A stretch of 16,954 nt of DNA from assembly GCA_021158305.1 (NCBI GenBank), contig JAGGUU010000193.1, forward strand, positions 1-16,954. The letters run 5' to 3'. The stretch is from Candidatus Bathyarchaeota archaeon. GTDB taxonomy: Archaea; Thermoproteota; Bathyarchaeia; Bathyarchaeales; DTEX01. Numbering within the stretch: position 1 is the stretch's first letter; every line of letters starts with the position of its first letter. The notes below the pieces were generated by a model, which was not told the origin of the DNA, searched no databases, and was given only the letters and a program-made list of their open reading frames with translations. Positions 1-7,280 of the stretch are shown in pieces. The translations under genes were made by a program, and so were the position numbers.

Positions 1-138
1 AAAGAGAAACGAATAATAAAGAATATTTCAATTTTTCATTTCACATATGCCGATGGAACGAAAATTGAAATCGATGGTAAGATACTCGTTGGTAGACCAG
101 AGGACCGCGTAAAAAAAGTAATTAGGAGGCGCTGGTGA
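1..138 (+). CDS. rnp1: Ribonuclease P protein component 1 (Rnp1/p29), C-terminal end only
   Basis: The open frame from base 1 to the TGA at 136-138 encodes the last 45 residues of a protein. It includes IDGKILVGRPEDRVKK followed by a basic tail, the typical end of archaeal Rnp1, the Sm-like subunit that helps RNase P remove 5' leaders from pre-tRNA. In many archaeal ribosomal operons rnp1 sits directly before the uS17 gene, as here. The TGA overlaps the uS17 ATG by one base (TGATG), so the two are probably translationally coupled. The 5' part lies outside the window. The frame is too short for most ORF callers; the call rests on the RPEDR ending and gene order. Confidence 0.85.
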   Translation, partial: KEKRIIKNISIFHFTYADGTKIEIDGKILVGRPEDRVKKVIRRRW

Positions 139-452
139 TGGAGAGATTCCCTAAACCTAAAAAGACATGTAATGATCGTAATTGCCCATTCCATGGAACC
201 CTAAAGATAAGAGGAAGAATACTTGAGGGAGTGGTTGTAAGCGACAAGATGGATAAGACGGTGATTGTTAGAAGGGACTACCTACATTATGTTCCCAAAT
301 ATAAAAGATATGAAAGGAGGCATAGTCATATACCTGCGCATAATCCGCCATGTATAAATGCTCGTGAAAATGATAGAGTTATGATTGCAGAGTGTCGACC
401 AATAAGCAAGACGGTCTCATTCGTTATAGTTCAAAAGCTGGAGGAAAAGTGA
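138..452 (+). CDS. rps17: 30S ribosomal protein uS17
   Basis: This small-subunit protein binds 16S rRNA and helps assemble the 30S body. The 104 residues contain the family's OB-fold core: GVVVSDKMDKTVIVRRDY near residues 35-52, then a basic KYKRYERRHSHIPAHNPP stretch, and ISKTVSF near the end. A cysteine-containing N-terminus (CNDRNCPFHG) is usual for archaeal uS17. The GTG at 135 is also in frame, but ATG 138 is preferred because GGAGG at 125-129 is then 8 bases away and the codon overlaps the rnp1 stop. The uL14 gene begins one base after its stop. Identification is secure; only the start is open by one codon. Confidence 0.96.
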   Translation: MERFPKPKKTCNDRNCPFHGTLKIRGRILEGVVVSDKMDKTVIVRRDYLHYVPKYKRYERRHSHIPAHNPPCINARENDRVMIAECRPISKTVSFVIVQKLEEK

Positions 453-453
453 A

Positions 454-894
454 GTGTCTTCAAGAGCAAGAGCGAGAGCATTCATGGCTAGGGGAGCGGC
501 AGGACAGAGAAGGAAGATTTCAAGAGGACTTCCAGTAGGCTCATTGATAAAATGCGCGGATAACTCCGGGGCGAAGGTGCTAAGGTTGATACAGGTGATC
601 GGATATAAGGGAAGACTAAGACGCGTACCATCAGCATCCGTAGGTGATAGAGTAGTCGTTTCTGTAAGAAAAGGAAGCCCAGACATGAGGAAAAAACTCT
701 TCCAAGCCGTTATAATCAGGCAGAGAAAGCCATTTAGGCGACCGGAGGGGATATGGGTTCAATTTGAAGATAACGCCGCGGTCATAATAACCTCGGATGG
801 GGAGCTACGCGGCTCAGAGATAAGAGGAGCGGTAGCCCGGGAAGCCGCTGAGAGATGGCCCAGAATAGCAAGTGCCTCGAGCATCATAATTTAG
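454..894 (+). CDS. rpl14: 50S ribosomal protein uL14
   Basis: This large-subunit protein lies at the interface with the 30S subunit. The family signature CADNSGAK is present near residues 34-41, followed by VGDRVVVSVRKGSP and the conserved VIIRQRKPFRR segment. The C-terminal half has FEDNAAVII and the GSEIRGAVARE block. The 146-residue length is slightly long for archaea because of a basic N-terminal tail rich in Arg and Ala. The start is GTG 454, one base past the uS17 stop, with GGAGG at 440-444 nine bases upstream. The uL24 frame follows with almost no gap. Confidence 0.97.
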   Translation: MSSRARARAFMARGAAGQRRKISRGLPVGSLIKCADNSGAKVLRLIQVIGYKGRLRRVPSASVGDRVVVSVRKGSPDMRKKLFQAVIIRQRKPFRRPEGIWVQFEDNAAVIITSDGELRGSEIRGAVAREAAERWPRIASASSIII

Positions 895-903
895 GTGAGA
901 TCG

Positions 904-1293
904 ATGAAGATAAAGACAAAGAAACCAAGCAAGCAAAGAAAACTGCTATATAATGCGCCTTATCACATCAGAGGAAAGATTATGGCAGCTCCTTTATCGG
1001 AGGAATTAAGGAAAGAATACGGCTGTAGATCGCTTCCAATCCGTTCAGGAGATACTGTAAGAATCCTCAGAGGAGATTACAAGGACTATGAAGGAAGAGT
1101 GACCAGAGTTGACAGAAAGAAGTATAAAGTATACGTAGATGGAGTGACAAAGGAGAAAGCTGATGGAACAACCGTTCCCGTGCCGATTCATCATTCAAAA
1201 GTCGAGATAATTAAGCTCAATATGGATGATAAATGGAGAAAGAGAATACTAGAAAGAAAAAGTTTGGAAAAAACAGAAAAGGCTGAGGAGTAG
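904..1293 (+). CDS. rpl24: 50S ribosomal protein uL24
   Basis: This protein starts 50S assembly by binding the 5' region of 23S rRNA near the exit tunnel. The 129 residues include the KOW motif IRSGDTVRILRGDYKDYEG, followed by the GRVTRVDRKKYKVYVDGV strand pair. The archaeal N-terminal block (PSKQRKLLYNAPYH) and C-terminal HHSKVEI are also present. An in-frame GTG at 895 directly follows the uL14 stop, but GGTGA at 895-899 is a good match to the archaeal anti-Shine-Dalgarno sequence and lies four bases before ATG 904, so ATG 904 is preferred. Using the GTG would add MRS. Confidence 0.96.
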   Translation: MKIKTKKPSKQRKLLYNAPYHIRGKIMAAPLSEELRKEYGCRSLPIRSGDTVRILRGDYKDYEGRVTRVDRKKYKVYVDGVTKEKADGTTVPVPIHHSKVEIIKLNMDDKWRKRILERKSLEKTEKAEE

Positions 1294-1300
1294 ATGAAAG

Positions 1301-2062
1301 ATGGGAAAGAAAGGCGGTAGCTTACATCTTAAAAGAGAAGCTTCACCAGCATTTTGGCCTATACATAGAAAGAAATTCACATGGACCGTTAAGCCTCGAC
1401 CAGGGCCTCATCCAATAAACCGTTGCATACCTTTGTTGCTCATTATTCGCGATCTCCTAGGATTAGCTGAAACGAGGAAAGAAGCGAGAAAGATAATTTC
1501 TCAAGGTATGGTTGTGGTTGATGGAAGAGTTAGGTGGGATGATCGTTTCCCAGCTGGTTTAATGGATGTGATCTCAATTCCAGAGATTAAGATGAATTAT
1601 CGAATCTTACCTTTTAAGAAAGGGTTGGGTTTACATCCAATCGATGAGAAAGAATCTTCTTATAAGCTCTGCAGAATCGAGAATAAGACTACTGTTAAGA
1701 ACGGTCACATACAGCTGAATTTACATGATGGAAGAAATGTTTTGGTTAGGGTTAAAGATCCTAGAAAACCGGAGGAAGATGTATACCGAACCTTAGACAC
1801 GTTAATGATAAGCATACCGAAACAAGAAATAATCGAGCATCTACCATTAAAAGAGGGAATGATGGCTATACTTATAGGCGGGAAGAACATCGGCAAGTAT
1901 GGGATAATATCGTCAATTGAAGAGCAAGCCGGCATGAAACGCAGAAGAGCATTAGTAAACATAAAAGATGAGAAAGGTGAGACTTATCAGTCTATACTTG
2001 ATTACGTCTTCGTCGTTGGAGATGAAAAACCAAGAATTTCATTGCCAACAATGGAGGAGTGA
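1301..2062 (+). CDS. rps4e: 30S ribosomal protein eS4 (S4e)
   Basis: This small-subunit protein is found in archaea and eukaryotes but not bacteria. The 253 residues show three parts. The N-terminal block contains HLKREASPAFWPI and TVKPRPGPHP. An S4-type RNA-binding domain spans roughly residues 42-105 (IPLLLIIRDLLGLAETRKEA, then VVVDGRVRWD). A C-terminal KOW segment contains LIGGKNIGKYGII near residues 192-204. Length is close to the archaeal norm of about 240. ATG 1301 lies eight bases past the uL24 stop; the Shine-Dalgarno match is weaker than for its neighbours. The gene has its normal place between uL24 and uL5. Confidence 0.97.
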   Translation: MGKKGGSLHLKREASPAFWPIHRKKFTWTVKPRPGPHPINRCIPLLLIIRDLLGLAETRKEARKIISQGMVVVDGRVRWDDRFPAGLMDVISIPEIKMNYRILPFKKGLGLHPIDEKESSYKLCRIENKTTVKNGHIQLNLHDGRNVLVRVKDPRKPEEDVYRTLDTLMISIPKQEIIEHLPLKEGMMAILIGGKNIGKYGIISSIEEQAGMKRRRALVNIKDEKGETYQSILDYVFVVGDEKPRISLPTMEE

Positions 2063-2065
2063 TAA

Positions 2066-2605
2066 TTGTCAACAGAGACTGTTGAGAAAGCAACCTACAA
2101 GAATCCGATGCTAAAGCCAAGAATAGAGAAGGTAGTAATAAACTCATGCGTAGGCAGATCTGGTGAGCCTCTAGAGAAGGCAATGAAGATCCTTGAAGAT
2201 CTGACGGGACAAAAGCCATGCATTCGCAGAGCCAAGCGAACCATAAGAGACTTCGGTATAAGACGAAAAGAGCCAATAGCATGCGTCGTTACGCTCCGAG
2301 GGGAAAAAGCTAAGGATTTTCTTAAACGGGCATTTCAAGCGATCGATAACAAGGTGTCAAAATCATCATTTGACGAGTATGGAAACCTATCTTTCGGAAT
2401 AAAAGAACACATAAACATCCCAGGCACTAAATATAACCCGGAACTCGGAATAATAGGCATGGATATATCGGTCGTCTTGGAGAGGCCGGGATACCGTGTT
2501 AAAAGAAGACGAAGAGCAAAGACGAAGGTTGGAACGGAACATTTATTATCACCCGATGAAGCCATGTCTTTCTTAGAGGAAGAATTCGGAATCCAAATAG
2601 TGTAG
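2066..2605 (+). CDS. rpl5: 50S ribosomal protein uL5
   Basis: This protein of the central protuberance binds 5S rRNA and contacts P-site tRNA. The 179 residues carry the family's conserved stretches: PRIEKVVINSCVGRSGEPL near residues 18-36, LTGQKPCIRRAK, IRRKEPIACVVTLRG, the SFGIKEHINIPG loop, and GMDISVVLERPGYRVKRRRRAK. The start is TTG 2066, supported by a strong Shine-Dalgarno site (GGAGG 2053-2057, 8 bases upstream) that overlaps the end of eS4. There is no upstream in-frame ATG to rival it. It is followed after 12 bases by uS14. Confidence 0.97.
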   Translation: MSTETVEKATYKNPMLKPRIEKVVINSCVGRSGEPLEKAMKILEDLTGQKPCIRRAKRTIRDFGIRRKEPIACVVTLRGEKAKDFLKRAFQAIDNKVSKSSFDEYGNLSFGIKEHINIPGTKYNPELGIIGMDISVVLERPGYRVKRRRRAKTKVGTEHLLSPDEAMSFLEEEFGIQIV

Positions 2606-2617
2606 GAGGAAAGAAAG

Positions 2618-2782
2618 ATGGCGAAGAAGAATGTGAAAAAAGAGAGAAAATTCGGCAAGGGTAGCAGACGATGTAGACGATGCGGATCATACGGCCCGAT
2701 CATACGCAGATACGGATTAAACCTCTGTCGTCAATGCTTCAGAGAAGTTGCCAAGAGCTTAGGATTTAAGAAGTATGAGTAG
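2618..2782 (+). CDS. rps14: 30S ribosomal protein uS14, zinc-binding form
   Basis: This 54-residue protein of the 30S head is a short frame easily missed. It contains two CxxC pairs (Cys19/Cys22 in CRRCG and Cys37/Cys40 in CRQCF), which form the zinc site of the archaeal and C+ type of uS14, plus the linker YGPIIRRYGLNLC. The length matches archaeal homologues of 50-56 residues. GGAGG at 2605-2609, overlapping the uL5 stop, lies 8 bases before ATG 2618. The final codons overlap the upstream alternative start of uS8 at 2775. Confidence 0.95.
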   Translation: MAKKNVKKERKFGKGSRRCRRCGSYGPIIRRYGLNLCRQCFREVAKSLGFKKYE

Positions 2783-2789
2783 GGGAATC

Positions 2790-3179
2790 ATGAATATGGA
2801 CACCATCGCTAATGGATTAACAACAATCATGAACAACGAGATCAGAAGAAAGAAAGAATGTTTAATTGCGCCAGCCTCCAAACTCCTAGGAAATATTCTT
2901 CGAGTGATCCAGATGAACGGATATATTGGAGAATTTGAATTCATCGATGATGGGCGAGCGGGAAAGATAAGAGTTCAGCTTTTAGGAAGAATAAACAAGT
3001 GCGGCGCTATAAGGCCAAGATACTACGTGAAGGCTAAGGAGATTGAGAAGTGGGAGAAACTTTATCTTCCATCAAGAGACATGGGTGTACTTGTCATTTC
3101 AACATCCCAAGGAGTAATCTCGCATAAAGAAGCAAAGAAGAAAGGCATAGGAGGAAGTCTCCTAGCTTACGTATACTAA
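2790..3179 (+). CDS. rps8: 30S ribosomal protein uS8
   Basis: This protein binds the central domain of 16S rRNA. Conserved archaeal features are IANGLTTIMNNE at the N-terminus, IAPASKLLGNILRVIQ, GYIGEFEFIDDGRAG, LLGRINKCGAIRPRY, and the C-terminal STSQGVISHKEA and IGGSLLAYVY. Three in-frame ATGs compete: 2775 (inside the uS14 gene), 2790 and 2796. Archaeal uS8 usually begins only three or four residues before the D/N-P-L-A-N motif, which matches ATG 2790. AGGGGA at 2781-2786 precedes it closely (3 bases) and would suit 2796 better by spacing. With 2775 the protein would be 134 residues, with 2790 it is 129. Confidence 0.96.
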   Translation: MNMDTIANGLTTIMNNEIRRKKECLIAPASKLLGNILRVIQMNGYIGEFEFIDDGRAGKIRVQLLGRINKCGAIRPRYYVKAKEIEKWEKLYLPSRDMGVLVISTSQGVISHKEAKKKGIGGSLLAYVY

Positions 3180-3194
3180 TGAGGGGCCGATCAT

Positions 3195-3740
3195 ATGCTT
3201 CAAATTGTATCTAGAAAGGTAGAAATTCCGGAAGGTGTAAAGGTAAATATAGACGGAAAAAGAGTTGAGGTTGTAGGGGAAAAGGGCCGTTTAGTTAGAG
3301 ACTTCTCTAATTCTCCAGTCTCCATAAATATTGAGGATGATCAGGTTGTTGTTTATACCGATGATACTCGCCGTAAGGCGGTGGCCATGGTTGGCACCGT
3401 ATGTGCCCATATTAGGAACATGATTAAAGGCGTAACTAAAGGATTCACATATAAGCTTAAAATTGTGTATGCTCACTTTCCTATCTCTGTTAAGGTTGAA
3501 GGAGATAAAATCCTAATTGAAAATTTTCTAGGAGAAAGAGCTCCTCGCGTAGCAAAGATCGTTGGTAACACCAAGGTGATAGTGAAGAAAGATGACGTAA
3601 TCCTTCAAGGCATAAATATAGAAGAAGTCGGTCAGACAGCAGCAAATATCGAGCAGGCGACAAAAATAAAGAATAAAGATCCGCGGAAATTCTTAGACGG
3701 CATATACGTCTACGAGAAGCATGAGGGATTTGAAGAATGA
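3195..3740 (+). CDS. rpl6: 50S ribosomal protein uL6
   Basis: This 50S protein lies near the factor-binding site below the L7/L12 stalk. The 181 residues form the expected two repeated alpha-beta domains. The first carries VEIPEGVKVNIDGKRVEVVG and GTVCAHIRNMIKGVTKGF; the second carries KVEGDKILIENFLGERAPR, the GQTAANIEQATKIKNKDPR block and the ending FLDGIYVYEK. ATG 3195 is preceded by GAGGGG at 3181-3186, 8 bases away. The TGA stop overlaps the eL32 ATG by four bases (ATGA), implying translational coupling. Confidence 0.97.
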   Translation: MLQIVSRKVEIPEGVKVNIDGKRVEVVGEKGRLVRDFSNSPVSINIEDDQVVVYTDDTRRKAVAMVGTVCAHIRNMIKGVTKGFTYKLKIVYAHFPISVKVEGDKILIENFLGERAPRVAKIVGNTKVIVKKDDVILQGINIEEVGQTAANIEQATKIKNKDPRKFLDGIYVYEKHEGFEE

Positions 3741-4159
3741 GCAAAGATTCAGAATCTATGGAGAAACTTGTCGCTAAAAGAGAAAAAGAGAAGGCGAAGA
3801 AGCCCAAATTTGTACGGCAGGAGAGCTGGCGATATAAAAGACTGAAGGAAAACTGGAGAAGGCCACGCGGAATAGATAATAAGATACGTAGAAAAGTGAA
3901 AGGATGGCCAGCGGCTCCAAACGTTGGATATCGCGGTCCGAAAAAAGCTAGAGGACTACACCCATCAGCATTCAAGGAAGTAAGAGTATTTAACCCGGAT
4001 GATCTGAGTAAAGTTGACCCTGAAACTGAAGCTATCCGAATAGCTTCTTGCGTTGGAGGGAGGAAGAGAGCTGAGATAATCAGAGAAGCTAGAGAAAGAG
4101 GAATCCATATATTGAATCCAGGAGCAATTGAAGAAGCATCTACTGAAGAAGGCATGTAG
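3737..4159 (+). CDS. rpl32e: 50S ribosomal protein eL32
   Basis: This 50S protein is shared by archaea and eukaryotes only. The 140 residues include the core WRYKRLKENWRRPRGIDNK, then VKGWPAAPNVGYRGPKKARGL and the LHPSAF motif. The C-terminal half has ASCVGGRKRAEIIREARERG and ILNP. An N-terminal acidic/basic tail of about 25 residues precedes the fold, within normal variation. ATG 3737 overlaps the uL6 stop (ATGA), a typical coupled start. A 30-base gap with a strong Shine-Dalgarno site leads to eL19. Confidence 0.96.
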   Translation: MSKDSESMEKLVAKREKEKAKKPKFVRQESWRYKRLKENWRRPRGIDNKIRRKVKGWPAAPNVGYRGPKKARGLHPSAFKEVRVFNPDDLSKVDPETEAIRIASCVGGRKRAEIIREARERGIHILNPGAIEEASTEEGM

Positions 4160-4189
4160 GAACCATTAGATTTAAGGAGGTAGTGAATC

Positions 4190-4642
4190 TTGAACCTAAG
4201 AAGTCAACGCAGAATGGCCTCAGAAATACTTAAAGCAGGCGAAAACAGGATATGGATTGATCCTGACAGAGTAGAAGATGTTGAGCTGGCTATTTCAAGA
4301 GAAGAAATTAGAAAGCTAATTCATGAAAAGGCTATACGAAAGCTTCCAGAGAAGGGGATCAGCCGAGCTAGAGCACGTATACTACATGAGAAAAAGAAGA
4401 AAGGAAGGAGAAGAGGACATGGAAGCCGCCAAGGAGCTAAAGGAGCAAGATTTCCTAGAAAGAGAATGTGGATCATACGGATAAGAGCTCAAAGAAGAAG
4501 GCTACGTGAACTCAGAGACAAGCATATAATTACTAGGAAAGATTACCGTAGACTTTACATAATGGCTGGAAGTGGGGCTTTCCGTTCAGTGGCGGCTCTC
4601 GAACGATACATAGAGGCACATAACTTGAGGAGGAGAAGATAG
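4190..4642 (+). CDS. rpl19e: 50S ribosomal protein eL19
   Basis: This 50S protein of archaea and eukaryotes forms an inter-subunit bridge. The 150-residue sequence has the family layout: LRSQRRMASEILKAGENRIW at the start, the loop VEDVELAISREEIRKLI, then the very basic KKKKGRRRGHGSRQGAKGAR linker, and the C-terminal helix RIRAQRRRLRELRDK followed by YRRLYIMAGSGAFRS. The start is TTG 4190, favoured by AAGGAGG at 4174-4180 with 9 bases of spacing. The TAG stop overlaps the GTG of uL18 by one base. Confidence 0.96.
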   Translation: MNLRSQRRMASEILKAGENRIWIDPDRVEDVELAISREEIRKLIHEKAIRKLPEKGISRARARILHEKKKKGRRRGHGSRQGAKGARFPRKRMWIIRIRAQRRRLRELRDKHIITRKDYRRLYIMAGSGAFRSVAALERYIEAHNLRRRR

Positions 4643-5235
4643 TGGCGAAGGGTCCTTCATATAATGTTCCCTACCGCAGAAGGAGAGAGGGAAAGACAGA
4701 CTATCATAGGAGGAAAAAGCTTCTTATTTCTGGTCTTCCAAGACTTGTTGCTCGGAAAACAAATAAGCACATAATAGCGCAGATAGTTGAAGCCTCGATT
4801 GAGGGTGACAGAGTATTAGCTTCAGCGCATTCAAGTGAGTTAAGGAAAAAATTCGGCTGGCTTGGAAGCTTAAAGAATCTTCCAGCGGCATACCTAACGG
4901 GACTTCTCTGTGGATATCGAGCATTAAAAAGGAATGTCAAAAAGGCGATTCTGGATATAGGATTACAGACTCCATCCAAAGGCGCACGTGTATTCGCAGT
5001 AATGAAAGGATGCATAGATGCGGGGATTGAGATTCCTCACGGAGAGGAAATACTTCCAAGCGAGGAACGAATCGAAGGGCGACACATAAGTGACTATGCA
5101 AGCATGCTATCTTCAACTCCCGAAGTTTACTCAAAAAGGTTTTCAGAATATATCTCGCGCGGTCTACGTCCTGAAAATATTGTTGAGCATTTCTCCGCAG
5201 TTAAGAAGAAGATCGAGACAAAATTTAGGGAATAA
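4642..5235 (+). CDS. rpl18: 50S ribosomal protein uL18
   Basis: This 5S rRNA-binding protein belongs to the central protuberance. The 197 residues are of archaeal length and show YNVPYRRRREGKTDYHRRKK, SGLPRLVARKTNKHI, KKFGWLGSLKNLPAAYLTG, AILDIGLQTPSKGARVFA and GCIDAGIEIPHGEEILPSEE. The start is GTG 4642, overlapping the eL19 TAG by one base (TAGTG), with GGAGG at 4629-4633 eight bases upstream. It is the last gene of the block. In most archaea uS5, uL30 and uL15 would follow, but here the next gene is on the opposite strand and ends 36 bases away. Confidence 0.97.
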   Translation: MAKGPSYNVPYRRRREGKTDYHRRKKLLISGLPRLVARKTNKHIIAQIVEASIEGDRVLASAHSSELRKKFGWLGSLKNLPAAYLTGLLCGYRALKRNVKKAILDIGLQTPSKGARVFAVMKGCIDAGIEIPHGEEILPSEERIEGRHISDYASMLSSTPEVYSKRFSEYISRGLRPENIVEHFSAVKKKIETKFRE

Positions 5236-5271
5236 GCAGTAAAACGGCATCTTTAAGGCTTAGTAGTGAGG

Positions 5272-7137
5272 TTAATTGAATTTTATCTCAACATAATAGA
5301 GGTTTCCGTCAATTCTATATCGTACTGGATAGCCAGACTTACTAATAATATGCATCATACGTTCATTATCAACCATCACCCAAGCTATGAATCCATCTAG
5401 ACCTTGTTTCTTCGCTATTTCGCAGAGATAATTAAAGAGAATGGTACCTAATCCTTTATTCTGCCAATCATCTCTAACAACTAATGCGACCTCTGCGAGA
5501 TTTGTGTTAGGCACCCGAGAATAGCTACCAATAGCAACCATGCTTTCACTCTCCCCCTCCTGAACTGTTCCCACAATCACCATCTCATTCTTATAATCTA
5601 TGATGACATAGGGCCAAATGCGTTTAAGAGGCAAAGCTTTCAATGATCCCAGATATCTTTTTTCTATAGACTCTCTAGAGAGAGCATAGAAAAGATGCTG
5701 TTTCATTGTAACATCAGAAGGCTTTATTGGACGTAGGAGAACCCTGCTTCCATCCTTTAGGACAACATATCTCTTGAGCTCCTCTGGATATTCTATTTCT
5801 GGAAATGGCAAAACTTCTTGAGGAACATAATGATGCTCCTTAGCCCATTTAAGAAGATCATTTCGAAACTTTGGATGAGCTATGTTAATCAGCGATAAAG
5901 CTCTCTCCCTTATGGTTTTACCGCGAAGACACGCTACGCCGTATTCAGTTACGACGTAATCTACATCTCCTCTGGTTAAAACTATGCCGGCCCCAGGGCT
6001 TAGAAGCGAACGTATCCTAGAGATTTTACCGCCTTTAGCAGTTGAGGGAATAACTGTTATCGCTTTCCCACCTCCCGAAAGCATGGCTCCCCTTATGAAA
6101 TCAGCCTGTCCTCCTAATCCACTGTAGAATTTGTATCCCAGAGAATCAGCGCAAACCTGCCCTGTCAAGTCTATTTCTAGAGCTTGATTTATTGCAACCA
6201 TCTTCTTATGCTGACTTATCACTATCGGGTTATTCACATAATCAGATTCATAAAACTCAACCATCGGATTATTGTCTATAAAATCGTATAGACGCCGCGT
6301 TCCCATAGCAAATGAGGCAATTATCTTTCCTCGATTTATAGTCTTCTTTGCACATGTAATTACTCCCTCCTCAACGAGGTCTACAACCCCCTCAGTCAGG
6401 AGTTCAGTATGAATTCCCAGATCTTTCTTGTCAACGAGAGAGTCGAGGATTGAGTCAGGGATGCTTCCGATGCCTATTTGGAGGGTAGATCCGTCATCTA
6501 TAAGTTCTGATACATACTTCGCGATTCTCTCAGAAACTATATCTTTCTCATGACGAGGACATTCCAAAATAGGTTCATCATGTTCTACTACGACATCAAT
6601 ATTATTAATATGAATGAAGCTGTCTCCTAAAACTCGAGGCATTTGGCGATTAACCTGTGCAATAACGAGCTTCGCGTTCTCAGCTGCGGTTTTTGTGATC
6701 TCAACTGAGACTCCTAGGCTACAGAATCCATGCTCATCTGGAGGCGTAACTTGTATTAGAGCAACATCTATAGGAACCATACCGCTCGATATCAGTTTAG
6801 GGAGCTGGGATAAGAAAACAGGAGTATAATCGGCCCTCCCCTCCGCAACTGCTTGACGCGTATTTATTCCAACGAAAAAAGCGTTTAAACGAAACCTATC
6901 AGAGTATCTCGGCTCCGCGTAGGGAGCCACACCTAACGTATGAACATGAAGAATCTCGTTGTCAGCAAGATGGTCAGCCTTTTCAACTAAACCTTTTACA
7001 AGATATTGAGGTTCGCCACATGCTGAGCCAATGAAGATGTGATCACCCGTCTTGATGAGATTAAGCGCCTCTTTTAGGCTATACTTTTTGTCATCGTAAC
7101 TTCTATTACGTAAATCCTTACTTTTACCTTTCTTCAT
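5272..7137 (-). CDS. Acetyl-CoA hydrolase/CoA-transferase fused to a C-terminal GNAT acetyltransferase domain
   Basis: Residues 1 to about 440 match the acetyl-CoA hydrolase/4-hydroxybutyrate CoA-transferase family, which moves CoA between acyl-CoA and a carboxylate (often acetate) or hydrolyses it. Visible marks are TPPDEHGFCSLG (131-142), GIGSIP (222-227), GIHTELLTEGVVDL (241-254) with Glu245 as the likely nucleophile, EIDLTGQV, GLGGQADF (341-347) and VVTEYGVACLRGKT (395-408). Residues 458-621 form a GNAT domain with acetyl-CoA loop QNKGLG (559-564), resembling Pat-type protein acetyltransferases. No signal peptide or membrane segment is seen, so it is probably cytosolic. ATG 7135-7137 is preceded by AGAGG (rc of 7146-7150) 8 bases upstream. 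It diverges from the ADP-forming acyl-CoA synthetase. Substrates cannot be read from the sequence. Confidence 0.9.
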   Translation of the reverse strand: MKKGKSKDLRNRSYDDKKYSLKEALNLIKTGDHIFIGSACGEPQYLVKGLVEKADHLADNEILHVHTLGVAPYAEPRYSDRFRLNAFFVGINTRQAVAEGRADYTPVFLSQLPKLISSGMVPIDVALIQVTPPDEHGFCSLGVSVEITKTAAENAKLVIAQVNRQMPRVLGDSFIHINNIDVVVEHDEPILECPRHEKDIVSERIAKYVSELIDDGSTLQIGIGSIPDSILDSLVDKKDLGIHTELLTEGVVDLVEEGVITCAKKTINRGKIIASFAMGTRRLYDFIDNNPMVEFYESDYVNNPIVISQHKKMVAINQALEIDLTGQVCADSLGYKFYSGLGGQADFIRGAMLSGGGKAITVIPSTAKGGKISRIRSLLSPGAGIVLTRGDVDYVVTEYGVACLRGKTIRERALSLINIAHPKFRNDLLKWAKEHHYVPQEVLPFPEIEYPEELKRYVVLKDGSRVLLRPIKPSDVTMKQHLFYALSRESIEKRYLGSLKALPLKRIWPYVIIDYKNEMVIVGTVQEGESESMVAIGSYSRVPNTNLAEVALVVRDDWQNKGLGTILFNYLCEIAKKQGLDGFIAWVMVDNERMMHIISKSGYPVRYRIDGNLYYVEIKFN

Positions 7138-7151
7138 GTAAATAACCTCTC

Positions 7152-7166
7152 TTTACATACTGTAAA
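7152..7166. repeat. Inverted repeat TTTACA-TAC-TGTAAA, candidate operator
   Basis: Two perfect 6-bp arms are separated by 3 bases, just upstream of the CoA-transferase Shine-Dalgarno site and downstream of its predicted transcription start. An 8-bp palindrome, CAGATCTG, follows at 7168-7175. A repressor bound here could block the - strand gene. The length is modest, so chance occurrence in AT-rich DNA is possible. Confidence 0.3.
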
Positions 7167-7201
7167 ACAGATCTGGTGATACTAATTCTTATCGAAAAGG
7201 A

Positions 7202-7217
7202 GATATACATAAATATT
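7202..7217. promoter_or_regulatory. AT-rich TATA element between the CoA-transferase and acyl-CoA synthetase genes, possibly bidirectional
   Basis: GATATACATAAATATT lies in the 143-bp divergent intergenic region. On the + strand it follows purine-rich GAAAAGGAG (BRE-like) and would start transcription near 7233, about 48 bases before the synthetase ATG. Read on the - strand it would start near 7181, about 44 bases before the CoA-transferase ATG. This is inferred from the usual archaeal TATA-to-start distance of about 26 bases. Confidence 0.45.
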
Positions 7218-7280
7218 GAGCATTCTCTTCTTAACGAGAGCGGGGCCGTATCAAAAATGGTCCTTTGAGAGGCATAGCGC

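Noticed and set aside
3490..4155. 221-codon open frame on the - strand opposite uL6 and eL32
   Set aside because: Both + strand genes are secure ribosomal proteins. The antisense frame has low-complexity Ser/Leu-rich content and no recognisable motif; it is a shadow of the coding strand.
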